Assembly: GCF_910592395.1 (NCBI RefSeq)
Contig: NC_088320.1
Coordinates: 186,001 to 250,000, forward strand
DNA from: Lineus longissimus
Lineage: Eukaryota > Nemertea > Pilidiophora > Heteronemertea > Lineidae
Direction: 5' to 3'
Length of the DNA: 64,000 bases
Part shown: positions 23,983 to 35,914 of the stretch, piece by piece
Position numbering within the stretch: the first letter of the stretch is position 1
Layout: each line of letters starts with the position of its first letter
The notes under the pieces: model-generated
Database searches by the model: none
What the model was told of the DNA's origin: nothing
Seen by the model: the letters and a program-made list of their open reading frames with translations, nothing else
Translations under genes and position numbers: made by a program

Positions 23983-25645
23983 ACACTACTGACCCAACAC
24001 CATCAGAATGCGGCATCCTCTCAGGGCAGTTATTAATGATCTTCAATCAATTCTCATTAATCACCATCCCAAGAAAGATGGACCGCTTTCTGCATGAGAG
24101 AAATTATCACTCGCAGACATGACTAGTGTCACACTAGATGCAGGATAATCCGGCACAGAATGATTCGCTGCGAGGTCCCTAGCGCCGGGTCTCTTTCCCG
24201 TGCGTTACGATTTCAAACAAATGAGTGAGGCGGGACAATTTGACTGTTAATGGTGAAGTGTCCCCAGTCAATCATTAATGTCAATAGAATCCTTGCCCAC
24301 GGGACACTTTATTCTAGCAGAAAATTTATAGACCTCATCTGTCCGATCAAAACTTGGAAAATTAAAGTTGAATTATAAAGTGTAAGTAAATAGGTTCACT
24401 GAACATAAATTTCAGAAATGGCGTTGTGTAGAACCAGTAAGTAGGCTGATTTATCATACTATGAAAGCCAGATTTGAGCGAATTTGTGTGCGTAAATCTA
24501 CAGCACTAAGCCACTGGTCGGTTTTCCTGATTTTACACGTGGTGATACATAGAATGTTGGCCTGTATGAGAGCGACTCGTCAGGCCAGCAGCAGCTCGAG
24601 GGAAGCCATCACAGAACAATTAACCATAATTGAGAGCGCATGAGAAGACAATGCTACGGCGCTTGGCAAGGAACAGGCCCCCAGCGTCCGCCCATTGCAG
24701 TAATTCCTGAGAAATTCATCGTTAATTGTTGGTTAGTTGATGGTGTCTAGGAGGGCGTAGTTGCGATTTGAGACCTGCCGGCGCGGGATTTGTGGAGAAT
24801 AGCATGAAATGATTACAAACTGTAATAACTGTTTACGTACTTAAAGCAGAATAGCCTCTTGATGGATGAAGGTGTTATATAGTGTCAATTTCCACACGCA
24901 GAAGCGGCAATGGTAACATGGTCACTAATCTACATCATTAGCGTTCGATGTGATATAATCACTGGTCTTATCGTTATCAATCCTCGGCAAGACGTTTAGC
25001 TACCGGGGCCGATCTGGTCACCACGACTGCCCTAACTTGTGAATGAAGGACTTGAGATGTATCCCTGTATAAGCAATATGATGATTTAATGATGATGCCA
25101 AATCATCATGGAATCTACAGGGTTAGACTTAATGATTTGTTGGCACGTCATGTGCTGTGCTTGAGAGCAATTCGAATCGGCGCAGACGCTCGTTGTTGTC
25201 GTCGTTTCTTTCCCTACCGCGGAGACCCACCGAAGACACAACTGTCACGTCCGCACAACTCTCCCGCCGTGTTTTAGGCATATGGGCTTAACTTTGGAGC
25301 AGCCCGGGTGGATTATTCACCTTGGGTATAACTGTCTCCACGGTCTTATCCTTTTCGTCATGCGGTGGAGCTGCCAGGCCAGGTTCAGTCTGGTTATAGC
25401 GATTCTCATTTCTTACACTGTATTGGCAAAAAGTTGGGCAGCCAGGTGTGGGGCAGCGAGGTCAGTTGAAGTCACATTAAAAGCTCTCAGAAGACATCGT
25501 CACAACTATAGTCACAGGACCTTTGCAACAGATTTGTCAAAGAAACGTCACAACCAGTCCCACCTTTAACTATGTTCAGTCCCTCTCACAGAATCTTTCA
25601 AGAAGTTACAAAAGAAACACATTTACTTGAGATGACCTTGACCTC
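23983..25645. other. No supported gene
   Basis: Short ORFs only. The interval ends at the probable poly(A) signal of the minus-strand IGBP1 gene. A TGACCTTGACCT word lies near 25632. Confidence 0.45.
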
Positions 25646-25651
25646 TTTATT
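25646..25651 (-). promoter_or_regulatory. Candidate poly(A) signal of IGBP1
   Basis: TTTATT on the plus strand reads AATAAA on the minus strand about 630 bp beyond the IGBP1 stop codon. The match is exact, but use of this site is inferred. Confidence 0.4.
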
Positions 25652-26016
25652 CATTATCTTGAACAACACCGGTCTCACAATGGAGGCAGCTTACAAATGA
25701 CGCATTACACTTGCACTCATCTGGAGTAAATGCACAGAAATTCTGTTCAGAGTTAGTTACAGACATCATGCCTGGTTTAGAAGCTTCATGTCCTCTTCAT
25801 TCTGTCCTGTAAGGGCCCCGTTGCTTGAGACATGAGCCTTTGAACTGTCCAGTAGTATGAGAGCCATGACATAGACCAACAAACTACATGTACTGTAAAC
25901 TGGGCATTGTTCACGAGGGCGAAAGTCAGGAACCAGTCACTTTTCTCAGAATTTCACATGCAGGATTGGCAGTTGGATAGAACTAGTCTTAAGAGTTGAC
26001 GACTTGGATCATGCCG

Positions 26017-26286
26017 CCAAGCTCATAGCACAGATAAGAAAGTCTCTGGACCGGTGCCGGGCCTCTCAGCCCAAGCTCATAGCACAGATAAGAAAGTCTC
26101 TGGACCGGTGCCGGGCCTCTCAGCCCAAGCTCATAGCACAGATAAGGAAGTCTCTGGACCGGTGCCGGGTCTCTCAGCCCAAGCTCATAGAACAGATAAG
26201 AAAGTCTCTGGACCGGTGCCGGGCCTCTCAGCCCAAGCTCATAGCACAGATAAGAAAGTCTCTGGACCGGTGCCGGGCCTCTCAGC
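26017..26286. repeat. 54-bp minisatellite touching the IGBP1 stop codon
   Basis: Five 54 bp units start at 26017, 26071, 26125, 26179 and 26233, each beginning CCAAGCTCATAG and ending GGGCCTCTCAGC with few substitutions. On the minus strand the IGBP1 TGA (26282-26284) uses the CTCAGC sequence at the end of the last unit, so the array forms the start of the 3' untranslated region. Plus-strand ORFs across it are artefacts of the period being divisible by three. Confidence 0.92.
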
Positions 26287-29200
26287 CCATGTTCTGACGA
26301 TTACCCCATCCTCTGCGGTGATCTGCAAAGATGAAGGCCAAGGATGGCATCATTACGTGTTAAGAGTTTGCAATTGCAATAGCTTTATATCGTGAGAGCC
26401 GATATCGAGGAAAGGCTACAGTTGGCAGGATGAGGGATGAGCTAGAATCACAGAGACAACATGCCCGAGTGAGGTAGACATTGTTATTTATGCCACTTGT
26501 AGTGCTGTCATCTGTTGATAGAATATTCAACTATGCAGGTCTGGGTTTGGTTGAAAATAGAACATTTGAAAGGATCAAAATCTATGACAGGACCCAGACC
26601 AACAACCCTTGGATGATGAGTACATAGGCAAACATTTCTGTTGTAAGAATTACTAATGTCACCATGGTAGGATCTGTGATCTGTGATAAGTATCATTTTC
26701 ACAGCCATGAAGACTTCTGTGGATTCTCGCTTGCCAGGAAGAGAACACAGCCCTCTTACCATCTCGCCAGTCGTCCCACTCCCTTGCCTTCTGTAATGTC
26801 TCGGGATCATCGTCTTGTATGTTCGCTTCCTTCTCCAAGTCTTGTCTCTCGTACTCCCTGGCTTCAGCCCCTGGCTCTGGCATGCCAGGCATCTTCTCCC
26901 TGAAACACATACTTTAGAGCTACAGGTGCTGGACTGACTCAGACTTGACGTGCTCTGTGTGTTATTATAACAACAATGTTCTGGCTTCAGCTACATGATC
27001 AGGCATTCCAGGAATGTTCTCCCTAAAATAAGGTTCTTAACAAATTCATAATCAACGTCGGGGGCCGAAAAGACTTACCCAGGTCTCGGCAAGCGTCCAG
27101 CCTCCACCTGCTGATCATACCACTCTTCTACAGAATAGGTGGGAAGACTTGGATAGCCAGCTCCTATCACTTGCTTTTGGAGGGCGTCTTTGGTCAAAAT
27201 GAATGGTCGGAATGTCTACAAGAAAGCAAGTATTCAAAATTTTAGGTACTTCTGTTACAGAGCGTAGAGTGCTTCTCATTTAAGTTTGCAAGAGAGAAGG
27301 TCTACACAAGTATCATTCATATCCACATTCCACGATTGATGCCTTTGGGAAGTCACTTCACTTCAAGCAGAAACACAGATGCAATGTACAGAACTAAAAA
27401 CACCTTGGTGGCAATGTAGTTTTGTGTTCTATGTAAATACATTGTGCCTCGTTTTGGTGTCTCAAACCTGCCACCTCAACTGCTTAGTTGGATCTTGCAT
27501 GATTCTCAACATGTACTGTAATACTGGCCTAGTTGACAGAGAGGTAACAAATGGTAGGAGTGAGGATGAGTGACTGTGATGGAAAACTTTCAATGACTCA
27601 CTGATTTTGGCTTCACTAGTTTTTCTTCTGTTGGAGTTTTAGCACCAGATATTCGCATTTTTGCCATATGCTCTAAAATTGGAAGTTCATCTGAAAAGGA
27701 AGTCATACTTCTGTAAACAGTAGTTTTAAACATCTCGCTTCAGGAGAACCCTGGCGAACATCACTCTGCAGGACACAGGAAAAGGCAACTGAAAACATGG
27801 TCGACCAAAGAGGATCTGGATGTGAAAGATTGGACGGGATGCAAGACAAGACACTTCATCTGCCTTCCAATGACAGAGGAGCACGATGCCATGAACGGGC
27901 AGGATGTCCTTCGATATAATGAGTTCCTCTAGTAATGGGTAAGAGTAGTTTGAATACTACACAAGCTCACCTTTGATACTGTCTAACTCCTCAAGACTAG
28001 AATGGATCCATCCGGTCAACAGAGTCATGTAGTACTCTCTCTGAAACAAAAATATGCAATCGTCACAATTTCTCCCTCACAACCACAATAGAGATCATAT
28101 AAATGGCCTCAACTTGGATGTGGAGTTGAAGACCACACTACAGATTTTCCTATGAGCCCAACTATTGATACATGCTGCCTTCTATCCACAGTAACTCACC
28201 TTGATCTCATCATCAACATGCTGCCTTCTATCCACAGTAACTCACCTTGATCTCATCATCAACATGCTGCCTTCTATCCACAGTAACTCACCTTGATCTC
28301 ATCATCAACATGCTGCCTTCTATCCACAGTAACTCACCTTGATCTCATCATCAACATGCTGCCTTCTATCCACAGTAACTCACCTTGATCTCATCATCGA
28401 CATGCTGCCTTCTATCCACAGTAACTCACCTTGATCTCATCATCAACATGCTGCCTTCTATCCACAGTAACTCACCTTGATCTCATCATCAACATGCTCC
28501 TCCTTGACCTTATCATACAACTCCTTCAACCGGACTTCGGTCTCCTTCTGTTTCTTGAAACGCTCCATTTTCACTTTCCTCCGGTCTGCCATCAATATGA
28601 AGTCTTCTTGTCTGAAATTATGATAACAATTGACAACAGCAGCCTTTGTAGCGCATTTCTCAATCCAGGGGGGCCAAGGTGAATATCAAAGGGGAACGTG
28701 GTTGACCTTAACTGTCTCTAGGTCTCCAGAGTCAGTCTCGGGGATCGAAGAGCTGGAGCTTTCGCAGCCTGGACTTGACCTTGACCAGTAAAATGGAACA
28801 GCGTTCAAACACCCTTGGACCAAGTTAGGTTCAGACACCATAACTTCATTGTGATCAACAAATTGATATTGCAACATATATCTCACCAGTGGTATTTCAC
28901 ACCCTCATCATTTATGCATTCAGCAACAAACAGTCTGCAATCCTGTAAACTAACATCTACCCAGAAGTATCTCACTAGAGCGCCCACTCACCGAGGTGGC
29001 TTGGCAGATGCACTTTTCCTCTCCTCCTCCTCACTGGCTGAGGGCTGCTTTGGTAAATCAAAATCACAAACTTGATACAGCTTACATAGCTTAAGAAAGT
29101 CGAGGTAGTAGGCCTGTGACTTCTTAACGACTTCCATGCGCTCTAACTTTGTGTTTTTGTTTACTATATAACCAAGAAGACCTGGGAGAAGTAAATACCT

Positions 29201-30204
29201 GAAATGAAAGAAATACTGACATAAATAATCATCTGAATACTTCAAACCACCTTGACAATCATTTACTTCATCAGTCGCCAATAAATATGGAATATTTTTA
29301 TCACCAAAACAAACCAGTGATTGTGCACATTAGTCACCATCAGGAGACCAACAAGTGAGACCCCGAGATGTTGCCTACAGCCTCCTTCGATACAAACCTA
29401 AGTTCATTTGAAGCCACTTCCTCAATTTCTTCATTCGTACTGAACAGATTCAGATCATTGATCATCATGATACCCTGCTCAGCTTTTTCAATACCATTCT
29501 TGACTTTTTTCTGAAAGAAGAACATGATGCATTCTAGAATTAAAAGTTTTTGAAAATATCATTACACATGTGTGCCTACTTTATTCCACTGTATAACAAT
29601 TGGAGACTAAAGCAGATGAATTGATGACTTCGAAGAAGTTTGTTTTGGCACAGAGTCAGCCGCACTGACCATAGTCATGACTCGATTATGCGTTTCACCT
29701 TGAACAAAGGGTACCGTGTCTCTAGGCATTGTTTGTAGTCGGCTTAGGCCTTCTGACATGTTCTGAGTGTGCGCTTTTGATTTTTGTTTTGGCGCGTATT
29801 TGTCTTCTTCAAAAAGGCCTATGGCTATGGTATGAGGGGCGGGGCCGGGGGGTGGTACCGAGTGACGAGTTGTTTGATGGAGATTTGCATAGATAGATTT
29901 CCTATTGTATGCGGAGCATAACTTGGAACTCTGTTTGGCCTAACTGCAGAATAGCTGGGATAGTAGTAGGCCTAGCTTATGTACACTGACTCTGTCCCTC
30001 TGTACATTATTATGTACACATTCAATCATTCCTATCATTTAGCACAGAGTGTCCCAGGTATTCTGCAGTTCCTCCACTCTGTGTTTGTTTGTTGATTACT
30101 TGGACAGCATCTGCAACAGTTGATTCATTTGTTGTGTCAAGGAATTCATAGATTTTCCAAATTTCGTCGAAGATTTCTGACAATTTCGGACCCAGCTCCG
30201 CCAT
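26282..30204 (-). CDS. IGBP1: IGBP1/alpha4 (TAP42 family), PP2A-binding protein
   Basis: IGBP1 (Tap42/alpha4) binds and stabilises free catalytic subunits of PP2A-type phosphatases in the cytoplasm, downstream of TOR in yeast. Nine exons in minus order: 30204-30100, 29510-29398, 29198-28992, 28611-28476, 28040-27971, 27690-27602, 27215-27079, 26899-26760, 26322-26282. Phases agree at every junction and give 345 aa; human is 339. Family signatures are LNLFSTNEEIEEVASNELRY-LLLPG, a Lys/Arg-rich helix DRRKVKMERFKKQKE, REYY-LL-GWI-SSLEELDSI, RPFILTKDALQ, GAGYPSLPT-S-EEWYDQ, and the C-terminus REWDDWRDGDHRRGWGNRQN ending MG-stop. The start ATG lies in AAGATGGCGG. It shares a short promoter with FMC1. 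The end of exon 4 is duplicated in a splice-site array, and the stop codon abuts a minisatellite. Identification is firm; donors at exon 2 (GTTTGT) and exon 1 (GTAATC) are non-canonical but in phase. Confidence 0.93.
28171..28492. repeat. 46-bp array duplicating an IGBP1 exon end and 5' splice site
   Basis: Seven near-identical 46 bp units start at 28171, 28217, 28263, 28309, 28355, 28401 and 28447. Read on the minus strand, each unit holds the last 21 bases of IGBP1 exon 4 (coding HVDDEIK), the donor GTGAGT and 19 more intron bases ending GGCAG. The real exon end (28476) is the most upstream copy. One unit has a single base change (ATCGACATG). The high identity suggests recent expansion. Confidence 0.93.
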
Positions 30205-30511
30205 CTTGAATCCCGGAACAACTGAACGGTCATCCTAAACAGCGTCGACCTGCGTCCACCAGCGCTCCTGACGCTGTTTAGTGTGACCGCAACTGAATTT
30301 CAGAAGCAATGTTTGACATAGATTTTTTAAATCACCCATTCTAATTAGTTACGATTATTTAAAACTTTTAGTCAGCCTAGTTAGATAGTATATATACTAT
30401 CAAAGTTATCAAATATTGTTTGAATTAGAATATCTGAGTGGAATTCGTATGATCATGTAGGCCCTATTACTTGTGTTGTTTAAATGTTCTTCTTTTTCAC
30501 TCAATTTCAAG
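30205..30511. promoter_or_regulatory. Bidirectional promoter of IGBP1 and FMC1
   Basis: The two start codons face away from each other across 307 bp. Both sit in the same context, AAGATGGCGG, which matches the YY1 core and also places the ATG in a good initiation setting. No TATA box is evident for either gene. An inverted repeat (TAAACAGCGTC at 30236-30246, GACGCTGTTTA at 30270-30280) lies near the IGBP1 side. Promoter function is inferred from gene layout. Confidence 0.7.
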
Positions 30512-31381
30512 ATGGCGGCGCCAATGAGAAAAAATGCGGCTCTCCTGCGAGGAATTGCAAAGGAATTTAGGCACATTTACGAAAAGGTGGCCCATTATTT
30601 TGCATTTCTCATTATATAAGACTACGAACCTTCCCTACCGATACTTATTTTTGGCGAATTGTTTCAGTTTCGTAGGTCTTTTAGGAGTTGAAGAATGCAC
30701 TGTCCAACACTTCACTTGATGTACACAACACAGTGTGAGTGACAGTTCAGTAGGTCTACAGGTAGTCCAGGTGGTAGCATCCAGGTTTGGTATGAAATTT
30801 CTTTTATCACCATTTCAGCAACGACAGTTGCAGATTTTCTTCCAGGATCTCTCAAGAATTGTTCTTTTTCCATTTCATTTTCAGTCTGGGGAAGTCAAGG
30901 AAAAGCCCATGTACTCGTTTATCCTGGACCAGTTCCGAAACCACGATGTGACAGCTCAGAAAATATGTCGCGGTGATAAAGAGCTGGAGCATATGGCCGA
31001 CACATATCTCTGCTACCTCTACAGTAGTCGCAGACACTCAGTAAGTCTGATTTGGTCTCACCCTTGTCGACGACGACAGTTTTCGATTTATTAAGATCAG
31101 AAGGACGTGATGAGTGGCGAGTTCCTTGGAGCAGTCTGTGCGTTTCTGTGTTTGTTGAATGTCAACGACATCTACATGTACATGCTTAGTATAGGTGTCT
31201 GATTCTTGATGGCCAGCATTGGACTGCAGATAATATCCTTGTTGGTGCTTATCTTGGTCTCTATGTATTTCAGGAATTGATCAAGACATACAAGGGCACA
31301 AAGAGGACTACAGAGGAAAGTGCACGGTCGGTTGGACTGACCACCAGTCATGCTAAATGGGAAAAGCCGAGTGAGTCCTAG
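30512..31381 (+). CDS. FMC1: FMC1 homolog, ATP synthase assembly factor
   Basis: FMC1 (human C7orf55) is a small mitochondrial protein of the LYR-like group needed in yeast for F1 ATPase assembly together with Atp12. Three exons, 30512-30586, 30885-31040 and 31274-31381, are all in phase 0 and give 112 aa (human 113). Supporting features are the N-terminal LLRGIAKEFRHIY helix, then FRNHDVTAQKICR, a central YLCYLYSSRRH helix (human YLCLLRSIRKH) and EESARSVGL near the end (human EESAGLVGL). The start AAGATGGCGGCG also forms a YY1-like element. The first donor, AAG-GTGGCC, is weak, but the next exon joins in frame with the expected sequence. It is transcribed away from IGBP1. Confidence 0.9.
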
Positions 31382-32681
31382 GACCCAGTATCACTGCTGT
31401 GATGAAACATGCATAAAGGCTAGTTACAGGGACTGGAATGCACATTATACACAATAATGTGAGGAGAATTGAACTTGTTTGGATTCCATGTTATGAACTA
31501 AAACATAGTGTGTGCATTTCCTGCTTCTGTGGACAGTGCATTCAAGATGGTTCTTGTCCGTTATTGTGTGGACATGTTGTTGAAGGAAAAAACTATGATG
31601 GACATAACAAGACACTTAATTAATCAATTATGTAACAACAACAGTGTGTGAATGGATGTGCTGAATGATCATTCAATATGTTTGCGATTGTAGATTGTGC
31701 ACCACTTGACATGTAGGGTACAGCTAATCAAACTTTAAATCGTTCTAATCAATATAATTTATATTGTATGCATTTGTAACCCATTATACAACAATGTGTA
31801 CCTCATGTGCAGAGTAAATATTTTTCATTGAGTTTTGGTCGTTCCATCATGGTTTGCAGCACCTCAGCTCACTTTGGAGCTGAATTAAAAATGGCTTCAT
31901 CATGGCTTCCAGTTGATCGCCCGAAAGAGCTGTTGGATCAAAGGAAACTTGCCGTGACCTGACTCTTTATTTGAAAGACTCTGCTCCAGCATGATGACTG
32001 AAAAGAAATCCCCCTACAAGCAACCTAACAGCAACTTCAGGGACCAGAGTTAGGCCTGGAAGAATTTCCTGGCCCAGTGTAGAGTCGCAGAACCCTTCGA
32101 GCAGCAACCCAATGAAGAGGTCCAGGTTCTAGGAGTTGGGGTCAGGATTTATTTCGAAAAGGTTTTAAATTTCCCATGGTTTACATTTTGGACATTTTGA
32201 TATTTTCTGGTAATGATACCTCTTCTATGGTATGATATTTAGAAGTATATCAGAGAAGAGGTCATTGTAGATATATCAAAGAAATGTCTCATGTATCTAG
32301 ATTTGAAAAGTGACATTGTCTTCATAAATTAAATGATTCTTTTGATGTGATATTCCTGATATTTGTGCTTTCAACCAACACCAACAGAAGGCAACAGGAG
32401 ACATTGGAAGGGTCTAACACTATTTAGAATGAGTATCAAGTGCTATTGAAATACAGAGCTGAGATCATTTATCCCTAGTTTGAAAAAATAACACCCAGCC
32501 TCAACAACTCAAGGAGCCTACTAGATCCAGCTCATAAGGTACCTAGAACAACATCGGGACCCTACTGGCCATTAAGCTCATGCACTTCCCCCGGGTTGTA
32601 CCTGAAACAAGTTACAACTAGTTTCTTGTTTGACCGCTAGGGGCGTTGGGTGTCTATGTCAGTCACCTCCGGTCGTTCAAT
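31382..32681. other. FMC1 3' flank and PPCS upstream region
   Basis: No coding exon. It includes copy 1 of a dispersed repeat (32005-32428). I cannot place the FMC1 poly(A) site firmly; only a variant ATTAAA near 31884 is visible. Confidence 0.5.
32005..32428 (+). repeat. Dispersed repeat, copy 1
   Basis: This segment from GAAATCCCCCTACAAG to CTATTTAGA is clearly related to 44452-44954 in the same orientation, differing by scattered substitutions, small indels and the lack of an internal stretch of about 80 bp. I see no terminal inverted repeats or poly(A) tail, and I do not recognise the family. Confidence 0.8.
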
Positions 32682-35220
32682 ATGGCTGGTGCTGGGAGGG
32701 ATGTCTGCCAGGTGCAAAATTCGGTGGAAATATTTTTTCAAAATATAAGAATTCCAGAAAACTATCACCAAGCAAATCAGTCTATGGTAGATTTTGTCGT
32801 GCAGCACAGTAAGGAAGATCGCAAGGTTGTTTTAGTCACTGTAAGTAAGCATATCGATGAGTTGTGTTGAGAATCTGATATGAATTATGATGCATTTTTC
32901 ATCTGTGAGTGACTGATTCCTCTTATTGGCCTGGCATGCCTGGCCTGTAGGCCTAACTTGTATTTAACAGTTATCAATAATGAGGGATTGTCTTATCTAG
33001 AAAAATGTGTAAGAACTTAACAACAGACATTAACAAGTTACAACAGAGCAGTGATAGCTTTTTGAATCCAAGAATTCAGGTTTTTGATCTGATTTTGATA
33101 CGCTTTTCTATTTCAGTCCGGTGGCACAACAGTCCCCCTTGAAAGTCACACAGTCCGCTTTATCGACAACTTTAGTATCGGGACGAGAGGTTCTGCTTCC
33201 ACAGAGTATCCTTTCTAGGCCTACCTGGACCCCAGCTGATCCTAGATACCAGGTTCTTACACTTCCCAATCATGCATTCCCTTGGACATGTGTCATAAGA
33301 AGACTGCTATCCTTGTGACCTGCTGTGACTGACATACATGTATACTCATCCAGTCCTCTAATGATGTTTAAACAGCTGGGCAGCTCGTTCAGTCCATGTT
33401 CTACTCCTTGACTTCAATCAGATATTTCCTCGACCAAGGCTACGCTGTCATCTTTCTCCACAGACATCGCTCACTCGAACCATTCCTCAGACATTTCTCC
33501 AAAGTCTCTTTCCTGGACATTTTGGAGTTTGATGAGGATGAAAAAATAGTTGGTAAGTAAAGGGATTCCAACATGTCTGAAGATCAAGATGAAAATACCC
33601 TGTTATGGTATGGCTCACATGGAACTGGATATCAAAATATATTTCGTTAAAGGCAACTTTGCCTTTGCATTCTTAGATGCGGAAACACCACATCTAAAGG
33701 TAGAGATATCAACTCATTCTTAGATTTTCTTTATTGCCCTCTTGACATCTTTCATGTCTTTATGATGTTGATAGCGCTTTCAATGCAGGTGTCGCCTACA
33801 TATAGGTATAATGGAATTGAAAGAGCTCATTCATAACTCAACGGTCGGGAAAAAATATTATTCTGTTCCATATTCAGTGAAGAACAGTGAAATGCCTATG
33901 CTAAAGCAAGTCATGAAGAAATACCAGGCAGTGAAGGCGGAGGGTCGACTCCTGTCAGTCAGTTTCCAGACTATCGGAGACTATCTCCACCTATTGAGAG
34001 CGGCGGCAGAAGCTCTTCAACCTCTGGAGGGCAGAGCTTTACTGTATTTGGCCGCAGCAGTCTCAGACTTCTACATTCCACGAGATTTAATGGTAAGCCT
34101 CGGTCAAAAATACATGTTGTTTCTGCTCTCTGGTTCTAACAACATGAACAAGGCAGTAGTTACTTGTAGCTGTGGGTGGAGTCGAGAGGGCAGCTCTACA
34201 AAAGTGGTGAAATGGTGAGCAAATTGATACCACAGAACTCTTCTGTCGAAACCTAGTAGTGACAGAATGCACTTTAGAGAATACCGGTAACTCTAATATA
34301 CATGAAAGACACTTCTCTGTTTTTCAGCCAGAACATAAAATCCAGTCAAGTGAAGGACCCCTGAACATAGCATTGCAGTTAGTTCCCAAGATACTAGGCC
34401 CTCTAGTCAAGACATGGGTCCCTAAAGCATATGTTGTATCTTTCAAGGTAAGTTTAGAGCCTATTTAGTATGAGACCATGTATGCAGACGATAGGTTGGT
34501 TTCATTCTGACTGTCTCCAAGAAGGTGTGTCATAATAGAACATGTCTGATGTCTAATTTACATTACATGGCATGCCTTGTTGTTAGGGCAACAATGGCAG
34601 AAGAAAAGTCAACCCTGACATCATCCACTATCTCAACAACACGGATTGACGTCTGAAATAGATGCTTGAATGGTGTCACTGCACTATTGCTCCATATCTT
34701 TCCTCGGTTCAAAAATGAGTCACATTTGTGTTTTCTTTTGCAGTTGGAGACAGATCCAAATATCCTTCTTAGAAAAGCCAGACAAGCCATGGAAAAATAC
34801 TCACATCAAGTAAGCTTGATACATTTCCCTGCACATGGTCCGGGGTGGGTTAATGTGGGTGTTCCAGGTCAGTTACATCATACTGATTCTCGTTACTTGC
34901 CTATAATTAAAGTTTGGGCTCCATTAGGACTGCCCACCTTTCCCGTAAGTATTGATCAAGGATGATGTGTCTTGTGAATCCATCAAAAGGCATGTCCTAA
35001 TCCTATATTTGCTGCCAAAATAAGTTTCCCTCATCTTGTGATTCTTTTTCAGCTTGTGATAGCAAACATCTTAGAAACGAGGAAAGAAGAGGTTGTCATA
35101 GTGACCAAGGATACAGAGGAAAAGATCAAGCTAAGCCAGGAGCAGATGGCAAGAGGAGTTGAAATAGAAGAGCCGATCGTAAAAAGACTGAAAATACTTC
35201 ACCAACAATTCTGTGTATGA
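32682..35220 (+). CDS. PPCS: Phosphopantothenate-cysteine ligase
   Basis: PPCS joins 4'-phosphopantothenate and cysteine, the second step of coenzyme A synthesis from pantothenate, in the cytosol; the animal enzyme uses ATP. Seven exons: 32682-32840, 33117-33205, 33422-33552, 33806-34092, 34328-34447, 34744-34809, 35053-35220. They give 339 aa (human 311). Motifs are SGGT at 54-57 with VPLE and the following [11 protein letters not shown], then [26 protein letters not shown] around 207-218, PEHKIQS at 223-229, [23 protein letters not shown] and VTKD. The start at 32682 gives MAGAGRDV; an in-frame ATG at 32646 would add 12 residues. Exon 4 must start at 33806, because the earlier AG at 33787 would bring an in-frame stop. 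A poly(A) signal lies at 35664. Confidence 0.94.
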
Positions 35221-35663
35221 CTTGGTCTGCATGTCAGTCAGACAATGAATCAGGGACTGTTGGTCAATCGATGACATATCGGTCAATCAATTAGGGAGTG
35301 TTTGCAGAGACGCCAGTCAGTCAATCATGTCAGTCCATTATTTAGGGACTGCAGGCGTTTCATCATATTGAGCTGCTCACGGAGTCCCTCATTTGTGTAT
35401 ATTGAGAGGGAGTTGGGTGTTCTCATTTTGGAGAAGAGCATTGCAGTCTCCCCTCGGGTATCATGGTGCTTTGAAGAGTTGGATGTGTTGTTACTTATCT
35501 GCCTTGAAAATGAGGAATATGGGACCAACTAGGTCTTTTGTTCACAAGATATCAAACTGAGATCAGAGAAAGCATTTAAAAGTGTACCGGTAATGACTTG
35601 AGAAAATCCGGAAGAAGTATTGTAGGCTGCTATGCATATGGATGATTATTTTTGAATATTTTG

Positions 35664-35669
35664 AATAAA
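35664..35669 (+). promoter_or_regulatory. PPCS poly(A) signal
   Basis: AATAAA lies 444 bp after the PPCS stop codon and before the convergent tRNA gene. It is the only exact signal between them. Confidence 0.65.
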
Positions 35670-35914
35670 ACTTCCACATCAATGATTGAATCAGTCTTGT
35701 GTTCTGTTCGTGCAGTCGTGGAGGTCAAAGGAGAGAGTTTCCTGGCAGCAGAGTGCTGTTCACAGAGTTCTCACTCTCAGTAGGAGATTGTCTAGACCCT
35801 ATGGTAACATGTGAATTTCAGACTACCTAAAAGATTTTCGCCAATATGATGTAATAAAGATCACGGATGTAAAGGAATAGGAACAAAAAAAAAATATATA
35901 AAAAATGTGTCGTG

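Noticed and set aside
26004-26395. Plus-strand ORFs with KLIAQIRKSLDRCRASQP repeats
   Set aside because: They come from the 54 bp array antisense to the IGBP1 3' end; two frames are open and no promoter or splice sites fit.
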